Below, one piece after another: positions 62,876 through 64,000 of a stretch of DNA of 64,000 nt; position 1 is the stretch's first letter, and each line of letters opens with the position of its first letter. The position numbers and the translations under genes were made by a program. This DNA comes from Haloarcula sp. H-GB4. Lineage in GTDB: Archaea > Halobacteriota > Halobacteria > Halobacteriales > Haloarculaceae. The notes under the pieces were generated by a model that had not been told where the DNA came from, searched no databases, and worked only from the letters and a program-made list of their open reading frames with translations. The stretch is from positions 1,054,001 to 1,118,000 of the forward strand of contig NZ_JAVDDX010000001.1 of NCBI RefSeq assembly GCF_030848575.1, in the 5' to 3' direction.

Positions 62876-63750
62876 ACTATGTGTGTCCCCTCTGTTTGTG
62901 TCGTCGTCAGCCATGTCTCTCCGGGTCGCTTGTCCCAGGCGTCTCGGACGGCTTCGAGTGCCGCCCGCTCGCCGACGGCAGTAAATGACGGCCCCGTCCC
63001 AGACAGAGAGACGCCCTCAACGTGCTGGAGCGCGTCGAGAACCGGGTCCGTCTCGAAATCCAGCGCGGCCGAGAACGCGAGACCGTTGACGGTCATCGCC
63101 CGCTGGTAGTCACCATCAAGCGCGAGGTCCTCGACGAGGCGGGCCATCGGCGCGATTTGCCGGCACCGCTCGACATCCGCGTCAGCACTAAAGGACTGTT
63201 CCGGCGGCGTCCAGACGAGCACGTCCCAGTCGATTTCCTCGCGGGTCAGGAGCGCGTCGTCCTCGTTGTCGGTGACGGTGACGCCGCCGAGCATCGACGC
63301 CGACGCGTCGTCGAAAGCCCCGGTGACGGTGACGCCCACGTCGCGTGCGGCCATGACGCCGAGACGGGCCATGTCCTCGCGGCTCATCCGCTCGGTCGCG
63401 TCGAGCGCGTCGAGCGTCGCCATGACGGTCGCGTTTGCGGCCGCACTGGAGCTTTTGAGCCCCGACGCCATCGGGACCTCACTTTCGGTGCGGACGGTCC
63501 CGCCGGAGACCGCCGGGACACCCACGTTCTGTGGGCCGCCGTGGGCGTCGATGACGTACTCGACACAGCGTTCGATAAGCCGCGTGTCGGCGTCCGGCGC
63601 ACCGTCCACCTCGCCGGTGACGCCATCGGTCTCGGTCGAGAGCGTGACGGTCGCTGTCGTGTACTCGTCGATAGCAAACGCCGCGCCGCGGCCGGTCGCA
63701 AGCGCGTTAAGGACCGTCCCTGCTGCGGGCGCTGCTGCCTTCCCTTCCAT
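62872..63750 (-). CDS. aroK: Archaeal shikimate kinase (GHMP superfamily)
   Basis: 292 aa from the ATG at 63750 (MEGKAAAPAAGTVLNALATG); the frame opens 19 codons earlier but 292 is the usual length. Unrelated to bacterial AroK: the ATP-binding motif is PMASGLKSSSAAANA at 93-107, the GHMP signature. It phosphorylates shikimate at the 3-OH. A C-terminal GTGPSFTAVG loop is also present. First gene of the aroK-aroQ pair. Confidence 0.95.
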   Translation of the reverse strand: MEGKAAAPAAGTVLNALATGRGAAFAIDEYTTATVTLSTETDGVTGEVDGAPDADTRLIERCVEYVIDAHGGPQNVGVPAVSGGTVRTESEVPMASGLKSSSAAANATVMATLDALDATERMSREDMARLGVMAARDVGVTVTGAFDDASASMLGGVTVTDNEDDALLTREEIDWDVLVWTPPEQSFSADADVERCRQIAPMARLVEDLALDGDYQRAMTVNGLAFSAALDFETDPVLDALQHVEGVSLSGTGPSFTAVGERAALEAVRDAWDKRPGETWLTTTQTEGTHIV

Positions 63751-63878
63751 CGACGTGTACTCCCGCACGGACCTATTTACTAACTGCGATACCCCTGTAG
63801 CGGCCATATTGACCGCAGCGGCCGACGTGGTTCTGTCTAGTTATTCGATACACCGGCGTCCGACTGCAGTACCCCGTC

Positions 63879-64000
63879 TCAGGCTGGGAACAGGAGATAC
63901 GGCAGAATAAACAGCAACAGGAACATGAATAGGAGAATGATGCCGTAGCCAGCCAGCGTCCCGGCGGCTGTCAGCCACGCCGGATGCTCAAACTGTTCGG
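63879..64000 (-). CDS. C-terminal fragment of a small membrane protein
   Basis: The last 39 residues before a TGA at 63879-63881, read on the minus strand: EQFEHPAWLTAAGTLAGYG, then a single hydrophobic helix ILLFMFLLLFILPYLLF and a final PA. The start lies outside the window. This looks like a haloarchaeal single-helix or two-helix membrane protein; its family is not recognised. It sits 128 bases upstream of aroK. Confidence 0.6.
   Translation of the reverse strand, partial: EQFEHPAWLTAAGTLAGYGIILLFMFLLLFILPYLLFPA

Overview
The window is 64 kb of a haloarchaeal chromosome, most likely Haloarcula or a close relative. The evidence is high G+C with strongly G/C-biased third codon positions, acidic proteins, TATA boxes 25-30 nt upstream of start codons (leaderless genes), Tat-dependent lipoprotein and copper-protein signals, a halocyanin, a tRNA-Trp with a guide-RNA intron, and a complete methylaspartate-cycle gene block, a pathway best known from Haloarcula. 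I see no insertion sequence, prophage, CRISPR array or rRNA operon. This is mostly well-packed core genome.

Layout. 1-8.1 kb: the end of a PAS protein, AN1-rhomboid protease, endonuclease V, a short-chain dehydrogenase, an ArsA/Get3 ATPase, an XPD/Rad3-type helicase, TATA-binding protein and a TRAM protein. 8.2-14.8 kb: the methylaspartate block (CoA-transferase mct divergent from glmS-glmE-mal-mch-citE-like lyase, all overlapping or nearly so). 14.8-19.1 kb: aminotransferase, CinA-like and PHP proteins, and secE-spt5. 19.3-24.3 kb: a binding lipoprotein overlapping a chemotaxis transducer, then ftsZ. 24.4-31.8 kb: D-aminoacyl-tRNA deacylase, cation exchanger, aroE, a helix-hairpin-helix protein and a pabB-pabA-pabC type cluster. 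31.9-40.5 kb: Rieske protein, HTH/zinc-ribbon regulator, double UspA, flavin reductase-like protein, korAB, methyltransferase, photolyase, TOBE protein. 41-44.9 kb: an unknown Asp-rich helical protein divergent from a geranylgeranyl-reductase-like flavoprotein and a degenerate NAD-kinase-like protein. 44.4-51.1 kb: a halocyanin / Rieske / split cytochrome b complex with several uncharacterised small membrane proteins. 51.2-64 kb: UspA, endonuclease III, tandem acetyltransferases, a cysteine-less peroxiredoxin-like protein, PRC-barrel and TrkA-DHH proteins, tRNA-Lys, BrkB protein, IMP dehydrogenase, several tiny zinc proteins, intron-containing tRNA-Trp, beta-carbonic anhydrase, and overlapping chorismate mutase and archaeal shikimate kinase.

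How it fits together. The methylaspartate block converts glutamate through methylaspartate, mesaconate and methylmalyl-CoA to glyoxylate and propionyl-CoA, which lets acetyl-CoA be assimilated without isocitrate lyase. KorAB feeds the citric acid cycle using ferredoxin. The Rieske/cytochrome b/halocyanin operon is the quinol-oxidising segment of respiration. AroE, AroK, AroQ and PabABC serve aromatic and folate precursors. The least understood parts are the accessory membrane proteins around the cytochrome b operon, the Asp-rich protein next to the geranylgeranyl-reductase homologue, and two enzyme-like proteins that have lost catalytic residues (peroxiredoxin-like and NAD-kinase-like).
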